NCBI GenBank assembly: GCA_947630175.1
Contig: CANRGJ010000007.1
Span: 90,090-154,089 of the forward strand
Direction of reading: 5' to 3'
Source of the DNA: an uncultured Ruminiclostridium sp.
GTDB lineage: Bacteria > Bacillota > Clostridia > Oscillospirales > Ruminococcaceae
Length of the DNA: 64,000 bases
Numbering within the stretch: position 1 is the first letter of the stretch; the number at the start of each line of letters is the position of its first letter. Shown here piece by piece: positions 9,607 through 20,345 of the stretch. The translations under genes were made by a program, and so were the position numbers. The notes beneath the pieces were generated by a model that had not been told where the DNA came from, ran no database searches, and saw only the letters and a list, made by a program, of their open reading frames with translations.

Positions 9607-12600
9607 GTGTCAGACAATGTTTTCGAGTCAATAAAGATCGGTCTTGCTTCTCCCGAGCAGATAAGAAAGTGGAGCCACGGCGTAGTCACCCGTCCCGAAA
9701 CTATAAACTACCGCACGCAAAAGCCCGAAAGAGACGGCTTGTTCTGCGAGCGCATATTCGGACCTACAAAGGACTGGGAATGTACCTGCGGAAAGTACAA
9801 GAAAATACGCTATAAAGGCAAGATATGCGAAAAGTGCGGCGTTGAAGTCACCCAGAGCAAGGTAAGACGCGACCGTATGGGAAGCATCGAGCTTGCCGCC
9901 CCCGTTTCACACATCTGGTATTTCAGAGGTACTCCCTCCCGTATCGGACAGGTTCTGGACATTTCCCCCAAAAGACTGGAGGAGGTACTGTACTTCACCA
10001 AATATATCGTTACCGACCCCGGAGAGGCAAAGGACGTCCTCACCAAAGGACAGCTCCTTTCCGAAAAGGAATACAACGATATGCGCGAGCGCTACGAGGA
10101 CGATTTCAGCGCAGGAATGGGCGCAGAAGCTATAAAGCAGCTTTTGCAGGAGATCGACCTGGACGCTTTGTCAGAACAGCTTAAAGCGGAACTGGAAAAT
10201 TCCCAGGGTCAGAAGCGAATGAAGATACTCAAGCGCCTTGACGTTATCGAGGCGTTCAGACAAAGCGGCAACCGTCCCGAGTGGATGATACTGGACGTTA
10301 TTCCCGTTATCCCCCCCGACATCAGACCTATGGTCTTGCTGGACGGCGGACGTTTTGCCACCTCCGACCTTAATGACCTTTACAGGCGTGTTATCAACAG
10401 AAACAACCGCCTTAAAAAGATGATAGACCTGAAAGCCCCCGACATAATAATCAGGAACGAAAAGCGTATGCTTCAGGAGGCGGTTGACGCCCTTATCGAC
10501 AACGGACGTCACGGCAGAGCCGTTACAGGTCCCTCCAACCGCCCGCTGAAATCCCTTTCCGATATGCTTAAGGGCAAGCAGGGACGTTTCAGACAGAACC
10601 TTCTGGGTAAGCGTGTCGACTATTCGGGACGTTCCGTTATCGTTGTGGGACCCGACCTGAAAATGGATCAGTGCGGTCTGCCCAAGGAAATGGCTATCGA
10701 GCTGTTCAAGCCCTTTGTAATGAAAGAGCTTGTAGAGCGCGGCAAGGCTAACAACATCAAGAGCGCAAGAAAAATGGTAGAGCGTGCCAACGACGACGTA
10801 TGGGACGTGCTTGAGGACGTTATCAAGGAGCATCCCGTTCTGCTGAACCGTGCGCCTACTCTGCACAGACTGGGTATACAGGCGTTTTCTCCCGTTCTTG
10901 TTGAGGGACGTGCCTTAAAGCTGCACCCTCTTGTTTGTACCGCATACAACGCCGACTTTGACGGCGACCAGATGGCAGTGCATCTCCCCCTGTCAAAGGA
11001 GGCAAGGGACGAGGCTAAAAACCTTATGCTTGCGGCAAACAACCTGCTGAAGCCCTCCGACGGACGTCCCGTCACCGTTCCTACTCAGGATATGGTATTG
11101 GGTTCATATTACCTCACCATAACCAAGGACGGCGAGCCGGGCGAGGGAAGCGCCTACCGTGATTTCAACGAAGCGCTTATGGCTTATCAGGACGGAATAA
11201 TCACCCTCCATTCCAAGATAAAGGCGCGTTCCACCCGCATTGTGAACGATATTCCCATAACTCAGCTTATAGACACCACCGTGGGCAAGATAATCTTCAA
11301 CGAGCATATCCCTCAGGATCTGGGCTTTGTTGACCGTTCCGACCCCGAAAACGCCGCCAAGCTGGAGATAGACTTCAAGGTAGGCAAGAAGGAGCTTGGA
11401 AAGATAATCGAGCGCTGCATAAAGGTTCACGGCACCGCAGTAACTGCTCAGATGCTGGACAAGATAAAAGCCCAGGGCTTCAAATACTCCACCAAATCCG
11501 CGATAACCGTCGCCGTCTGCGACGCCTCCATTCCTCCTCAGAAGAAGGAACTGCTGGAGCAGGCTGACGAAGAGGTACTGTCTATCAACAGGGATTATTC
11601 CCGCGGCTTTATTTCTAACGCCGAGCGTAAAAACGCCGTTCTTGCAGTATGGAACAGGACTACCAACGAGGTTTCCGACGCCCTGACAAAGAACCTCGAC
11701 CAGTACAACCCTATCTTTATGATGGCAGATTCAGGCGCTCGTGGTAGTACGAACCAGATAAGACAGCTTGCAGGTATGAGAGGACTTATCGCCAACACGT
11801 CGGGCGAAACCATCGAAATCCCTATCAGAGCCAATTACCGTGAAGGCTTGAACGTACTTGAATATTTCATCTCCTCAAGAGGCGCGAGAAAGGGACTTGC
11901 CGACACCGCGCTTAGAACTGCGGACTCAGGCTATCTGACTCGCCGTCTTGTTGACGTTTCTCAGGAAGTCATTATCAGAATGGACGACTGCCATACCGAC
12001 GAGGGAATTGAAGTATACGAGATAAGAGAGGGCAAGGAGCTTATCGAGCCTTTGTCCGAAAGACTTGTGGGAAGATACCTTCTCCACGATCTGTACGACA
12101 GCAACGGCGACCTTGCCATTTCAAAGGACAAGATGCTTACTGACGCCGACGCTCAGAAGATAATCGGTATGGGAATAGACCGCATACAGATACGCTCCGT
12201 TCTGGGCTGTAAGGCGGAACACGGCGTGTGCGCCAAGTGCTACGGTCACTCTCTTGCCAACGGCGAGCCTATCAAGATAGGCGAAGCGGTGGGAATAATC
12301 GCCGCCCAGTCCATAGGCGAGCCCGGTACTCAGCTTACCATGAGAACCTTCCACACAGGCGGTATCGCCTCCGCTGAGGATATCACACAGGGTCTTCCCC
12401 GTGTAGTTGAGCTTTTCGAGAGCAGACAGCCCAAGTCCAGCGCCATAATCTCCCGTATCGCAGGTAAGATACACATCGAGGAAGTAAAGAAAGCAAGACA
12501 CGTCACCGTTACCGCCGACGACGGCGAGGTAGAGGATTACGTCGTACCCTTCGGCTACCGTATGAAGGTGGAGGAAGACGACTTTATCGAAAAAGGCGCT

Positions 12601-13128
12601 CCCATAACCGAAGGCTCTCTCAATCCTCACGATATCCTTGAGGTCAACGGCGAACAGGCGGTACAAAACTACATCATCTCCGAGGTGCAGAAGGTCTACC
12701 GTATGCAGGGCGTTGACATCAACGACAAGCACATCGAAGTTATCGTGCGCCAGATGATGAGAAAGAGAAGAGTTATCAAGCCCGGCAACTCTTACCTGCT
12801 CCCCGGCTCCAACGTGGACAAGAACGAGCTTGCAAGAATAAAGGCAGAGCTTGAACAGCGCAAAGCAAACGGCGAGGACGTGGAGATCCCCGAGGACGAA
12901 CCCGTTTTGCTGGGTATCACAAAGGCTTCTCTTGCAACGGACAGCTTCCTGTCGGCAGCTTCATTCCAGGAGACTACCAGAGTGCTTACCGACGCCGCTA
13001 TCCACGGCAAGATAGACCCGCTGCTGGGACTTAAGGAAAACGTTATAATCGGTAAGCTTATCCCTGCGGGAACAGGTATGACAGGCGCCTCTGATACAGA
13101 GGAAGAACCTGAAGCTGTACAGGCGTAA
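9607..13128 (+). CDS. rpoC: DNA-directed RNA polymerase subunit beta'
   Basis: 1,173 residues from GTG 9607, preceded by GAGGT. The N-terminal zinc ribbon uses C59, C61, C74 and C77. The catalytic Mg-binding loop [12 protein letters not shown] is at about residues 448-459. The second zinc site ([14 protein letters not shown]) and the trigger-loop/bridge-helix regions ([20 protein letters not shown]) are all present. The length fits a Clostridia beta' without large lineage insertions. Unlike Bacillus, there is no L7Ae-like ribosomal protein gene between rpoC and rpsL; a terminator/promoter pair separates them instead. Confidence 0.98.
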   Translation: MSDNVFESIKIGLASPEQIRKWSHGVVTRPETINYRTQKPERDGLFCERIFGPTKDWECTCGKYKKIRYKGKICEKCGVEVTQSKVRRDRMGSIELAAPVSHIWYFRGTPSRIGQVLDISPKRLEEVLYFTKYIVTDPGEAKDVLTKGQLLSEKEYNDMRERYEDDFSAGMGAEAIKQLLQEIDLDALSEQLKAELENSQGQKRMKILKRLDVIEAFRQSGNRPEWMILDVIPVIPPDIRPMVLLDGGRFATSDLNDLYRRVINRNNRLKKMIDLKAPDIIIRNEKRMLQEAVDALIDNGRHGRAVTGPSNRPLKSLSDMLKGKQGRFRQNLLGKRVDYSGRSVIVVGPDLKMDQCGLPKEMAIELFKPFVMKELVERGKANNIKSARKMVERANDDVWDVLEDVIKEHPVLLNRAPTLHRLGIQAFSPVLVEGRALKLHPLVCTAYNADFDGDQMAVHLPLSKEARDEAKNLMLAANNLLKPSDGRPVTVPTQDMVLGSYYLTITKDGEPGEGSAYRDFNEALMAYQDGIITLHSKIKARSTRIVNDIPITQLIDTTVGKIIFNEHIPQDLGFVDRSDPENAAKLEIDFKVGKKELGKIIERCIKVHGTAVTAQMLDKIKAQGFKYSTKSAITVAVCDASIPPQKKELLEQADEEVLSINRDYSRGFISNAERKNAVLAVWNRTTNEVSDALTKNLDQYNPIFMMADSGARGSTNQIRQLAGMRGLIANTSGETIEIPIRANYREGLNVLEYFISSRGARKGLADTALRTADSGYLTRRLVDVSQEVIIRMDDCHTDEGIEVYEIREGKELIEPLSERLVGRYLLHDLYDSNGDLAISKDKMLTDADAQKIIGMGIDRIQIRSVLGCKAEHGVCAKCYGHSLANGEPIKIGEAVGIIAAQSIGEPGTQLTMRTFHTGGIASAEDITQGLPRVVELFESRQPKSSAIISRIAGKIHIEEVKKARHVTVTADDGEVEDYVVPFGYRMKVEEDDFIEKGAPITEGSLNPHDILEVNGEQAVQNYIISEVQKVYRMQGVDINDKHIEVIVRQMMRKRRVIKPGNSYLLPGSNVDKNELARIKAELEQRKANGEDVEIPEDEPVLLGITKASLATDSFLSAASFQETTRVLTDAAIHGKIDPLLGLKENVIIGKLIPAGTGMTGASDTEEEPEAVQA

Positions 13129-13178
13129 ATGCCGATATATGGTGATTTTCCACAAATTTCCGCATAAATAAACAAATT

Positions 13179-13245
13179 ATACGGCAAAATCAACGATATT
13201 TTCTGCTGTAAGTCAGGAAATATTGACTTTTGCCGTATTTTTGTG
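13179..13245 (+). terminator. Terminator of the rpoBC operon (overlaps the str promoter)
   Basis: A long hairpin in which ATACGGCAAAA (13179-13189) pairs with TTTTGCCGTAT. The stem is extended inward by TCAA/TTGA and ATATTT/AAATAT with small bulges, and is followed by TTTTTG. The right arm contains the -35 element of the next promoter. Confidence 0.85.
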
Positions 13246-13251
13246 TATAAT
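13223..13251 (+). promoter_or_regulatory. Promoter of the str operon (rpsL-rpsG-fusA)
   Basis: TTGACT (13223-13228), 17-base spacer, TATAAT (13246-13251). The -35 box and spacer lie inside the descending arm and T run of the rpoBC terminator. Confidence 0.85.
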
Positions 13252-13319
13252 AATAAAGCTTGCGTAAAGCATTTAAGCCGCTTTGCGCCGCAAAAAATAA
13301 AACAGGAGGTGTAAACGAA

Positions 13320-13742
13320 TTGCCAACCTTTAATCAGCTTGTAAGAAAAGGTAGAGAGTTATCCACGAAGAAGTCCAAGGCGCCTGCTTTGCAGAAGAGC
13401 CTGAACACTCTGAAGAAGGAAACTACGGATATGTCTTCTCCCCAGAAGCGCGGAGTATGCACAGCCGTAAGGACCGCAACTCCCAAGAAGCCTAACTCGG
13501 CTATGAGAAAGATCGCCAGAGTAAGACTTTCCAACGGATACGAAGTTACCGCTTACATTCCCGGCATCGGACACAAGCTTCAGGAGCACAGCGTCGTTCT
13601 TATCAGAGGCGGACGTGTAAGAGATCTCCCTGGTGTGCGTTACCACATCATCAGAGGAACTCTTGACGCTCAGGGCGTTGACGGAAGAATGCAGGGCAGA
13701 TCAAAGTACGGAGCCAAGCGCCCCAAGGCCGGTAAGAAATAA
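13320..13742 (+). CDS. rpsL: 30S ribosomal protein S12
   Basis: 140 residues from TTG 13320, chosen because a full AGGAGGTG ribosome site sits about 9 bases upstream and the product then begins [12 protein letters not shown] like other S12 proteins. S12 lies in the decoding centre of the 30S subunit. [11 protein letters not shown] carries the conserved lysine (K56, equal to Lys43 in the usual numbering). In the second decoding loop, GGRVRDLPG has arginine (R101) where E. coli and Bacillus have lysine 88; see the findings. First gene of the str operon. Confidence 0.97.
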   Translation: MPTFNQLVRKGRELSTKKSKAPALQKSLNTLKKETTDMSSPQKRGVCTAVRTATPKKPNSAMRKIARVRLSNGYEVTAYIPGIGHKLQEHSVVLIRGGRVRDLPGVRYHIIRGTLDAQGVDGRMQGRSKYGAKRPKAGKK

Positions 13743-13900
13743 CGAAATGCAGATAACTGCCGCATTTGCGGAGGTAATATATATTTATTGCCTCTTGAAT
13801 GGACGGCGGGAGAAGGCGGGACAAACCCGCCGGGCTTTCGAGTACCGATGATTTCATTGCCGTGAACAGCACGGCGAAAACTTATGAAGGAGGGAATAAA

Positions 13901-14371
13901 GTGCCAAGAAGAGGTAATGTACCCAAGCGTGAAGTATTGCCCGATCCTATGTACAATTCGGAGCTGGTAACAAGACTTATCAACAATATCATGCTTGACG
14001 GTAAAAAGGGCGTTGCCCAGAAGATAGTATACGGCGCATTCGAGATCGTGAACGAAAAGACCGGCAAGGATCCCCTTGAGGTTTTTGAGCAGGCGATGGA
14101 GAACATTATGCCGCAGCTGGAGGTAAAGGCTCGCCGCGTGGGCGGTTCCACCTACCAGGTTCCTATGGAAGTACGCCCCGACAGACGCAGAACGTTGGGT
14201 CTGAGATGGCTGACACAGTTCAGCAGAAAAAGAAATGAAAAGACTATGAAAGAAAGACTTGCAAACGAGATCCTTGACGCTGTCAACGGACAGGGCGCAT
14301 CTTTCAAAAAGCGTGAAGATACACACAGAATGGCAGAAGCTAACAAGGCATTCGCACATTTCAAGTGGTGA
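13901..14371 (+). CDS. rpsG: 30S ribosomal protein S7
   Basis: 156 residues, the standard S7 length, from GTG 13901 (GAAGGAGGG upstream). It begins [16 protein letters not shown] and contains [11 protein letters not shown] and LRWL, typical of the protein that nucleates folding of the 16S 3' major domain near the E site. A 158-base spacer after rpsL holds a GC hairpin (GGCGGG 13815-13820 / CCCGCC 13826-13831), possibly a processing or autoregulatory site; S7 is the known translational repressor of the E. coli str operon, but no such site can be proven here. Confidence 0.97.
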   Translation: MPRRGNVPKREVLPDPMYNSELVTRLINNIMLDGKKGVAQKIVYGAFEIVNEKTGKDPLEVFEQAMENIMPQLEVKARRVGGSTYQVPMEVRPDRRRTLGLRWLTQFSRKRNEKTMKERLANEILDAVNGQGASFKKREDTHRMAEANKAFAHFKW

Positions 14372-14390
14372 TCGGTAGAACGGAGGAATT

Positions 14391-16469
14391 ATGGCTAGAG
14401 ATGTATCTCTTGAAATGACCCGTAATATCGGTATCATGGCGCACATCGATGCAGGTAAGACCACCACGACGGAACGTATCCTGTTTTACACCGGTATCAA
14501 CCATAAGATAGGCGAAGTTCACGAAGGCGCTGCCACGATGGACTGGATGGAGCAGGAGCAGGAGAGAGGTATCACGATAACCTCCGCCGCTACTACTGCA
14601 TACTGGAACAAGCACAGAATAAATATAATCGATACTCCGGGTCACGTTGACTTTACCGTTGAGGTAGAGCGCTCACTCAGAGTGCTTGACGGTTCCGTTA
14701 CCGTTTTCTGCGCAAAGGGCGGCGTTGAGCCCCAGTCGGAAACGGTATGGCGTCAGGCTGACAAATATCACGTTCCCAGAATGGCTTATGTAAATAAGAT
14801 GGACATTATGGGCGCGAACTTTTTCAACGTAGTACAAATGATGAAGGATCGTCTGAAAACAAACGCAGTCCCCATTCAGCTCCCCATCGGCGCTGAGGAC
14901 ACCTTCAGAGGCATAGTTGACCTTGTGGAAATGAACGCCGATGTTTACTACGACGACCTCGGCAAGGATATGAGAGTCGAGGATATCCCCGAAGATATGA
15001 AGGAGCTTGCAGCTCAGTACAGAGAGCAGCTTCTCGAAGCAGTAGCCGAACAGGACGAGGAAATAATGAACAAGTACCTGGAAGGCGAAGAGATAACCAA
15101 GGAGGAGATTAAGAGATGCCTGCGCAAGGCTACTATCGCCAACGAGATAGTACCCGTTATCTGCGGCACCTCCTACAAGAACAAGGGTGTACAGAAGCTC
15201 CTTGACGCAGTTGTAGACTATATGCCTTCTCCTCTGGACATTCCCGCTATCAAGGGCGTAAATCCCGAAACAGGCGAGGAATGTGAAAGACACGCAGGCG
15301 ACGATCAGCCTTTCTCCGCACTGGCGTTCAAGATCGCTACCGACCCCTTTGTCGGTAAGCTCTGCTTCTTCAGAGTTTACTCAGGCATAGTTGAAGCAGG
15401 TTCTTCCATGCTCAACGCCACCAAGGGCAAGAAGGAACGTATGGGTCGTATCCTGCAGATGCACGCAAACCACAGACAAGACCTTGAAGTTTGCTACTGC
15501 GGCGATATCGCAGCGGCGGTAGGTCTTAAAAATACCACCACAGGCGACACCCTTTGTGATGAGAACAACCCTGTTATATTGGAATCAATGGAATTCCCCG
15601 ACCCCGTTATCGACCTTGCTATCGAGCCCAAGACCAAAGCAGGTCAGGAAAAGATGGCTCTTGCTCTTGCAAAGCTTGCAGAGGAAGACCCCACCTTCAA
15701 GACGTGGACGGACGAGGAAACAGGTCAGACCATCATCGCAGGTATGGGCGAGCTTCACCTGGAGATAATCGTAGACAGACTTCTCCGTGAATTTAAGGTG
15801 GAAGCAAACGTAGGCGCACCTCAGGTTGCTTACAAGGAGACCATTACAACCGCTACCGACGTTGACACCAAATACGCCCGTCAGTCAGGCGGTAAAGGTC
15901 AGTACGGTCACGTTAAGCTCCACGTTGAGCCTAACGAAAGCGGCAAGGGCTACGAGTTTATCAACAGCGTTGTGGGCGGCGCTATCCCGAAGGAATATAT
16001 TCCCGCCGTTGACGCAGGTATCCAGGGCGCAATGCAGTCAGGCGTACTTGCAGGCTTCCCCACAGTCGACCTGAAGGTAACTCTTTACGACGGCTCTTAC
16101 CACGAGGTAGACTCCTCGGAAATGGCGTTCAAGATCGCAGGCTCTATGGCTCTTAAGGAAGCCTGCCGCAAGGCAAATCCTGTAATTCTCGAACCCATTA
16201 TGAAGGTAGTTGTCATCGTCCCCGAGGATTATATGGGCGACGTTATCGGCGACCTTAACGCCCGCAGAGGTCTTGTACAAGGCTTTGAGGACAGAAACGG
16301 CGCCAAGCAGATAGAGGCTCTCGTTCCTCTGTCGGAGATGTTCGGCTACTCCAACGACCTGCGTTCAAAGACGCAGGGACGCGGACAGTATGTAATGGAA
16401 CCCCACAGCTACGTTCAGGTTCCCAAGAATATTGCAGACGGAATTATGAAGTCCAGAAGCAAGGAATAA
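14391..16469 (+). CDS. fusA: Elongation factor G
   Basis: 692 residues. The GTPase motifs are [13 protein letters not shown] (G1), the switch-1 threonine region [20 protein letters not shown] (G3) and NKMD (G4), followed by the EF-G-specific domains II-V, including domain [12 protein letters not shown]. It catalyses translocation on the ribosome. ATG 14391 is preceded by CGGAGG, 19 bases after rpsG, so the two are co-transcribed. Confidence 0.98.
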   Translation: MARDVSLEMTRNIGIMAHIDAGKTTTTERILFYTGINHKIGEVHEGAATMDWMEQEQERGITITSAATTAYWNKHRINIIDTPGHVDFTVEVERSLRVLDGSVTVFCAKGGVEPQSETVWRQADKYHVPRMAYVNKMDIMGANFFNVVQMMKDRLKTNAVPIQLPIGAEDTFRGIVDLVEMNADVYYDDLGKDMRVEDIPEDMKELAAQYREQLLEAVAEQDEEIMNKYLEGEEITKEEIKRCLRKATIANEIVPVICGTSYKNKGVQKLLDAVVDYMPSPLDIPAIKGVNPETGEECERHAGDDQPFSALAFKIATDPFVGKLCFFRVYSGIVEAGSSMLNATKGKKERMGRILQMHANHRQDLEVCYCGDIAAAVGLKNTTTGDTLCDENNPVILESMEFPDPVIDLAIEPKTKAGQEKMALALAKLAEEDPTFKTWTDEETGQTIIAGMGELHLEIIVDRLLREFKVEANVGAPQVAYKETITTATDVDTKYARQSGGKGQYGHVKLHVEPNESGKGYEFINSVVGGAIPKEYIPAVDAGIQGAMQSGVLAGFPTVDLKVTLYDGSYHEVDSSEMAFKIAGSMALKEACRKANPVILEPIMKVVVIVPEDYMGDVIGDLNARRGLVQGFEDRNGAKQIEALVPLSEMFGYSNDLRSKTQGRGQYVMEPHSYVQVPKNIADGIMKSRSKE

Positions 16470-16497
16470 AATATTTTAAAATTTTTACAAAAAACCC

Positions 16498-16526
16498 TTG
16501 TATTTTTCAATAAAATTTGGTAAAAT
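16498..16526 (+). promoter_or_regulatory. Likely separate promoter of tuf
   Basis: TTGTAT (16498-16503), 17-base spacer, TAAAAT (16521-16526), between fusA and tuf. The -35 box matches only three of six consensus bases, so tuf probably also receives read-through from the str operon. Confidence 0.55.
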
Positions 16527-16568
16527 GAAATGCAAGGAACCACCAAAACGTTTAGGAGGATTATTCTA

Positions 16569-17771
16569 ATGGCAAAACAAAAGTTTGAACGTACCAAACC
16601 CCACGTAAACATTGGTACAATCGGTCACGTTGACCACGGCAAGACCACTCTTACCGCAGCTATCACCAAGGTTCTGGCTTTCAAGGGACAGGCTCAGTTC
16701 GAAGCATATGATATGATCGACAAGGCTCCCGAGGAGAGAGAACGTGGTATCACAATCAACACCGCACACGTTGAGTATGAGACTGACAAGCGTCACTATG
16801 CTCACGTTGACTGCCCGGGCCACGCTGACTATATCAAGAACATGATCACCGGTGCGGCTCAGATGGACGGCGCTATCCTCGTTGTTGCAGGTACTGACGG
16901 TCCTATGGCTCAGACCAAGGAACACATTCTGCTTGCTCACCAGGTAGGCGTTCCCGCTATGGTAGTATTCATCAACAAGTGCGACGATGTTGACGACCCC
17001 GAGCTGCTCGACCTTGTTGAAATGGACATCAGAGACATTCTGAACAACCATGACTTCCCTGGCGACGATATTCCTGTGATCAGAGGCTCCGCTAAGGTTG
17101 CTCTTGATTCCACCAGCACCGACATCAACGCTCCCGAATACAAGTGCATTCTCGAGCTTATGGACGCTGTTGACAACTATATTCCCACTCCTGACCGTAA
17201 GGCAGATCAGCCTTTCCTGATGCCTGTTGAGGACACTATGACCATCACCGGTCGTGGTACCGTTGCAACCGGTCGTGTAGAGCGTGGCGTACTGAAGATG
17301 AACGACCCCGTTGAGATCACCGGTCTGACTGAAGAACCCAAGTCCACCGTTGTTACCGGTATCGAAATGTTCCACAAGCTCCTTGACTACGCTGAAGCAG
17401 GCGACAACATCGGCGTTCTGCTCCGTGGTATCCAGAGAAGTGAGATCGAGCGTGGTCAGGTTCTCTGCAAGCCCGGCTCAATTCATCCCCACACCAAGTT
17501 CACAGGTCAGGTTTACGTGCTGAAAAAGGACGAGGGCGGCCGTCATAAGCCCTTCTTCAGCAATTACAGACCTCAGTTCTTCTTCAGAACCACCGACGTT
17601 ACCGGCGTTATCACTCTTCCTCCTGACAAGGAAATGTGCATGCCTGGCGATAACGTACTGATGGACGTTGAGCTTATCACTCCTATCGCAGTTGAAGAGG
17701 GTCTGCGTTTCGCTATCCGTGAAGGCGGTAAGACCGTAGGCTCAGGCGTTGTTACCAAGATCAACGCATAA
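16569..17771 (+). CDS. tuf: Elongation factor Tu
   Basis: 400 residues from ATG 16569, behind TTTAGGAGG. GTPase motifs GHVDHGKTT, switch-1 [20 protein letters not shown] and NKCD are intact, followed by domains II and III ([26 protein letters not shown]). It delivers aminoacyl-tRNA to the ribosome. A start codon 39 bases further upstream is in frame but would read through the ribosome site, so it is rejected. The only tuf copy in the window. Confidence 0.98.
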   Translation: MAKQKFERTKPHVNIGTIGHVDHGKTTLTAAITKVLAFKGQAQFEAYDMIDKAPEERERGITINTAHVEYETDKRHYAHVDCPGHADYIKNMITGAAQMDGAILVVAGTDGPMAQTKEHILLAHQVGVPAMVVFINKCDDVDDPELLDLVEMDIRDILNNHDFPGDDIPVIRGSAKVALDSTSTDINAPEYKCILELMDAVDNYIPTPDRKADQPFLMPVEDTMTITGRGTVATGRVERGVLKMNDPVEITGLTEEPKSTVVTGIEMFHKLLDYAEAGDNIGVLLRGIQRSEIERGQVLCKPGSIHPHTKFTGQVYVLKKDEGGRHKPFFSNYRPQFFFRTTDVTGVITLPPDKEMCMPGDNVLMDVELITPIAVEEGLRFAIREGGKTVGSGVVTKINA

Positions 17772-17803
17772 TAGCACAAAAACTATTTAATTAAATAGCA
17801 TAG

Positions 17804-17911
17804 AAAATTCCACCTGCATGGCGCTGAGGGAACTAACCGTTTGAGATGGACAACGGTTCTCCCCCGAATGGGACCTTTCCTTGACAACGTGAGCAACAGG
17901 CGGGATTTTTC
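17804..17911 (+). ncRNA. Candidate structured RNA of unknown class downstream of tuf
   Basis: A 108-base segment folds on the + strand as a compact three-way junction. The closing stem is AAAATTCCACCTG with CAGGCGGGATTTT (one mismatch, one G-U). The second stem is AGGGAA with TTTCCT. One arm is AACCGTT/AACGGTT (7 bp, perfect) whose loop contains GAUGGAC. The other arm is TCCC/GGGA. It ends in TTTTTC. It may be a 3'-UTR element or an independent small RNA. It does not show the conserved boxes of 6S, SRP or RNase P RNA. The GAUGGAC loop recalls the TwoAYGGAY candidate class, but I cannot confirm this. Confidence 0.5.
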
Positions 17912-17936
17912 TTTTGTAAAAACAGGTTATAAATTT

Positions 17937-17975
17937 AAAAGGCAAGTACACCGTAATATCTGTACTTGCCTTTTT
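17937..17975 (+). terminator. Bidirectional terminator between tuf and the agr-like kinase
   Basis: GGCAAGTACA (17941-17950) pairs perfectly with TGTACTTGCC (17961-17970), flanked by AAAA and TTTTT. It serves tuf and, in reverse, the convergent histidine kinase gene. Confidence 0.92.
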
Positions 17976-18021
17976 GTTTTGCAAATTATCAGAACTTATT
18001 TCTTTTAAGTAAACAGGTCAT

Positions 18022-19332
18022 TCAGGAGCGTTCTGACAGTTTGATATTCAGAATTATATCAACAACAAAATATCCTTCCTGTTCGGTGATCTGCATATTT
18101 CCGTTGTATTTCCGCACTATATCCTTTATGGATCTGAGCCCGTATCCGTGTTCAGCATTGTCCTTTTTGGCAGAATCAAGATTTGGATTTTCCTTTAGGA
18201 CCGAGCCCTCAATTGTGTTTTTCATAACGATATGCAAATATGATTTTACAGAAGTGACAGACAGAGAAATATATTTGTTTCCGCTTATGGACTGACAGGC
18301 TTCAATTGCGTTATCAAACAGGTTTGATAAAAGAATGCTCAGTTCAAATTCGGGGATCGGCTGTAAATTCTGCGTTATTTCGCATTTATGTCGGATATTG
18401 TATTTTTCACACTGAGCTATTTTGGAGTTTATGACTGCGTTGATTATGCTGCTGTCGGTAAAAACAGCGGAAACGATATTTTCGGTTTTTTCGTCCAGAA
18501 ATTTTTTTAAATATTCCTCCGCTTCAGTGTAATTCTTATCCTGCAATAATCTTAAGGAGCAGCTTATATACCCTTTCATATCGTGTTTGATCTTTCTTAT
18601 TTCAGTATATTGTTCTCCCATTTTTTCAAGCAGTTTTATATTTTCTTTTTCCTGAATTTGCAGTAATGCGGCTTCTTTTCGTTTTAAATTTTCCTTTTCC
18701 AGATATTGCAGCATAAAAAACAAAAGGACATTCCAAATGATCAATCCCAGAATCGACGCCAGATATACAGCGCTGTCTGATTGACTGTCATTTCTGTTTA
18801 AATACCATATTGTTATTCCGATAAAAAAAGAAATAGCAAAGGATATAATTATAAACGCCCATTCTGCTGCCATAAAGCTATACCTTAGCTTTCGGCTGGC
18901 AGACAAAATGATTCTAACGCTTAAAAAGAACATAAATTTAGTTGCAAACAAAACAAACAGTCTTGCGTATGTGCCTGAATGAAGAACGGCAACATTATCC
19001 ATACCAAGCAGCATTGCGGTAACGTTCAGAACAAGCATATTGATTATATTTATCTGCACAGGTATCAGAATACAGGAAAACAGCTTTCGTAAAACGCTGC
19101 CTTGTAATGAAATCAAAGAATATACAAAGCAAATGAAACAAAATATTACAACGCAAGGGAGCTCCCACCCGTTTAGCTGGCTGAGAAAAAAATCATCTGC
19201 AAATAAAAGCAAAAAAACCGAAATAAATGCTGTTGTCTTATATCCGTTGTTTTTCAATCCCAAAAATCTTATCAGGAAATATATACTGATCAGACATTCA
19301 ACAATTGTAGCAGCAATTTCCATTTTGTTCAC
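18022..19332 (-). CDS. AgrC-like sensor histidine kinase (GHKL family)
   Basis: 436 residues. The first ~210 are hydrophobic with about six to seven membrane segments, as in AgrC-type peptide receptors. A coiled linker follows, then the phospho-acceptor H250 in KIKHDMKGY, the N box LFDNAIEAC (N341) and a G box HGYGLRSIKDIV. It should bind the processed AgrD peptide at the cell surface and phosphorylate the regulator encoded just downstream (15 bases). Transcribed away from agrB-agrD. The assignment rests on architecture and neighbours. Confidence 0.9.
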   Translation of the reverse strand: MNKMEIAATIVECLISIYFLIRFLGLKNNGYKTTAFISVFLLLFADDFFLSQLNGWELPCVVIFCFICFVYSLISLQGSVLRKLFSCILIPVQINIINMLVLNVTAMLLGMDNVAVLHSGTYARLFVLFATKFMFFLSVRIILSASRKLRYSFMAAEWAFIIISFAISFFIGITIWYLNRNDSQSDSAVYLASILGLIIWNVLLFFMLQYLEKENLKRKEAALLQIQEKENIKLLEKMGEQYTEIRKIKHDMKGYISCSLRLLQDKNYTEAEEYLKKFLDEKTENIVSAVFTDSSIINAVINSKIAQCEKYNIRHKCEITQNLQPIPEFELSILLSNLFDNAIEACQSISGNKYISLSVTSVKSYLHIVMKNTIEGSVLKENPNLDSAKKDNAEHGYGLRSIKDIVRKYNGNMQITEQEGYFVVDIILNIKLSERS

Positions 19333-19347
19333 CTTTTTATAATATTA

Positions 19348-20046
19348 TCATAAATATTCGGACAGATAATTATGAAATGCTTCTTTGACCTTATCCGTCC
19401 TTTTCCTCGATAGCGGAAGCTGACTCCTGTCGTCAAGAACCACATACTTATAATTTATCGCATAAATATACCTGCAATTCACCAGATAGCTCTTGCTTAT
19501 ACGGACAAACCCCATATCCTCTAATTCTTTTTCATAAGTACGCAGCTCTCCATAGGAGATTAGGACCTCATCTGACGTTGTATGTATATTTATTTCATGA
19601 TTATAAATTTCAATATACATTATTTCATTGATATTTTTTCTTGTGTATCCTTCTTTTAATTTCAATTGAATAAAGTGCCCTTCATTTTCACAGGCTTTAT
19701 GAATTGCAGACAAGACCGAGCTCAGCTCATTATCAAGGTAAGATTTTCTGATAAATCTGAACGGAGCGTATTCAAAAGACTTATAAACCATCTCGTCATG
19801 AATTGTGACAAAAATGATTCTTGATTTATTGCTGTGTTTTCTGATTCCTTTTGCCAACTCGAAGCCGTTTGTATCAGGCATATCTATGTCGAGAAAAAAT
19901 GCGTCGGCAGATATACTGCCTTCAATTATCTCGGAGGCATTGGTATATACGGATATTTTTACGTCCTCACTGCCTTCAATATTTTCTATTTTTGATTTCA
20001 GGCAGCTGCAAAACTTCGGATCATCGTCACATATAACAAACCGCAA
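19348..20046 (-). CDS. LytTR-family response regulator (AgrA-like)
   Basis: 232 residues from TTG 20046, chosen because AAGGAGG lies nine bases before it and the protein then opens directly with the receiver strand RFVICDDDP. The acidic pocket is D7-D9 and the phosphorylation site is D53 in FLDIDMP. The C-terminal ~105 residues form a LytTR DNA-binding domain (YIEIYNHEINIHT, FVRISKSYLVN, LPLSRKR). A paired direct repeat in the agrB upstream region (20254-20283) is the expected kind of target. Operon with the kinase. Confidence 0.93.
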   Translation of the reverse strand: MRFVICDDDPKFCSCLKSKIENIEGSEDVKISVYTNASEIIEGSISADAFFLDIDMPDTNGFELAKGIRKHSNKSRIIFVTIHDEMVYKSFEYAPFRFIRKSYLDNELSSVLSAIHKACENEGHFIQLKLKEGYTRKNINEIMYIEIYNHEINIHTTSDEVLISYGELRTYEKELEDMGFVRISKSYLVNCRYIYAINYKYVVLDDRSQLPLSRKRTDKVKEAFHNYLSEYL

Positions 20047-20253
20047 CCAGTTTTTCCTCCTTCCTGAGCAACACAAAAGCCGAAAGATAAGCCCATATTT
20101 TTGTAAATATATTTTAGCACATATGACAGTAAGAGTCAATTTAAATAATTTTTTTCGTTTTTTTATTTGATTTTGATTATAAAATTTAATTGCTTTTCCT
20201 GATTTTCGACGTTAAAATTTGGTTCAAGTGTAAAAATCCTTTATGCCGATAGT

Positions 20254-20283
20254 GCATTTTACGTAAAAATAACGTATTTCACG
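20254..20283. promoter_or_regulatory. Candidate LytTR regulator binding site upstream of agrB
   Basis: Two direct repeats, GCATTTTACG (20254-20263) and GTATTTCACG (20274-20283), identical at 8 of 10 bases with a 20-bp period, about one DNA-helix turn pair apart, as is usual for AgrA/LytTR dimers. They lie 60-90 bases before agrB, between the divergent units. The match to a family consensus is loose; the role is inferred. Confidence 0.4.
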
Positions 20284-20345
20284 CTGAAAGTATTGAAATA
20301 AAGGTGAATGTTATGTTATAAAAAATAAAAAAAAGGTAGATTGAA

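Noticed and set aside
17804..17911. Structured RNA as 6S, 4.5S/SRP or a known riboswitch
   Set aside because: The conserved SRP tetraloop/asymmetric loop and the 6S open-bubble motifs are absent, and the next gene is on the opposite strand, so it is not a leader.
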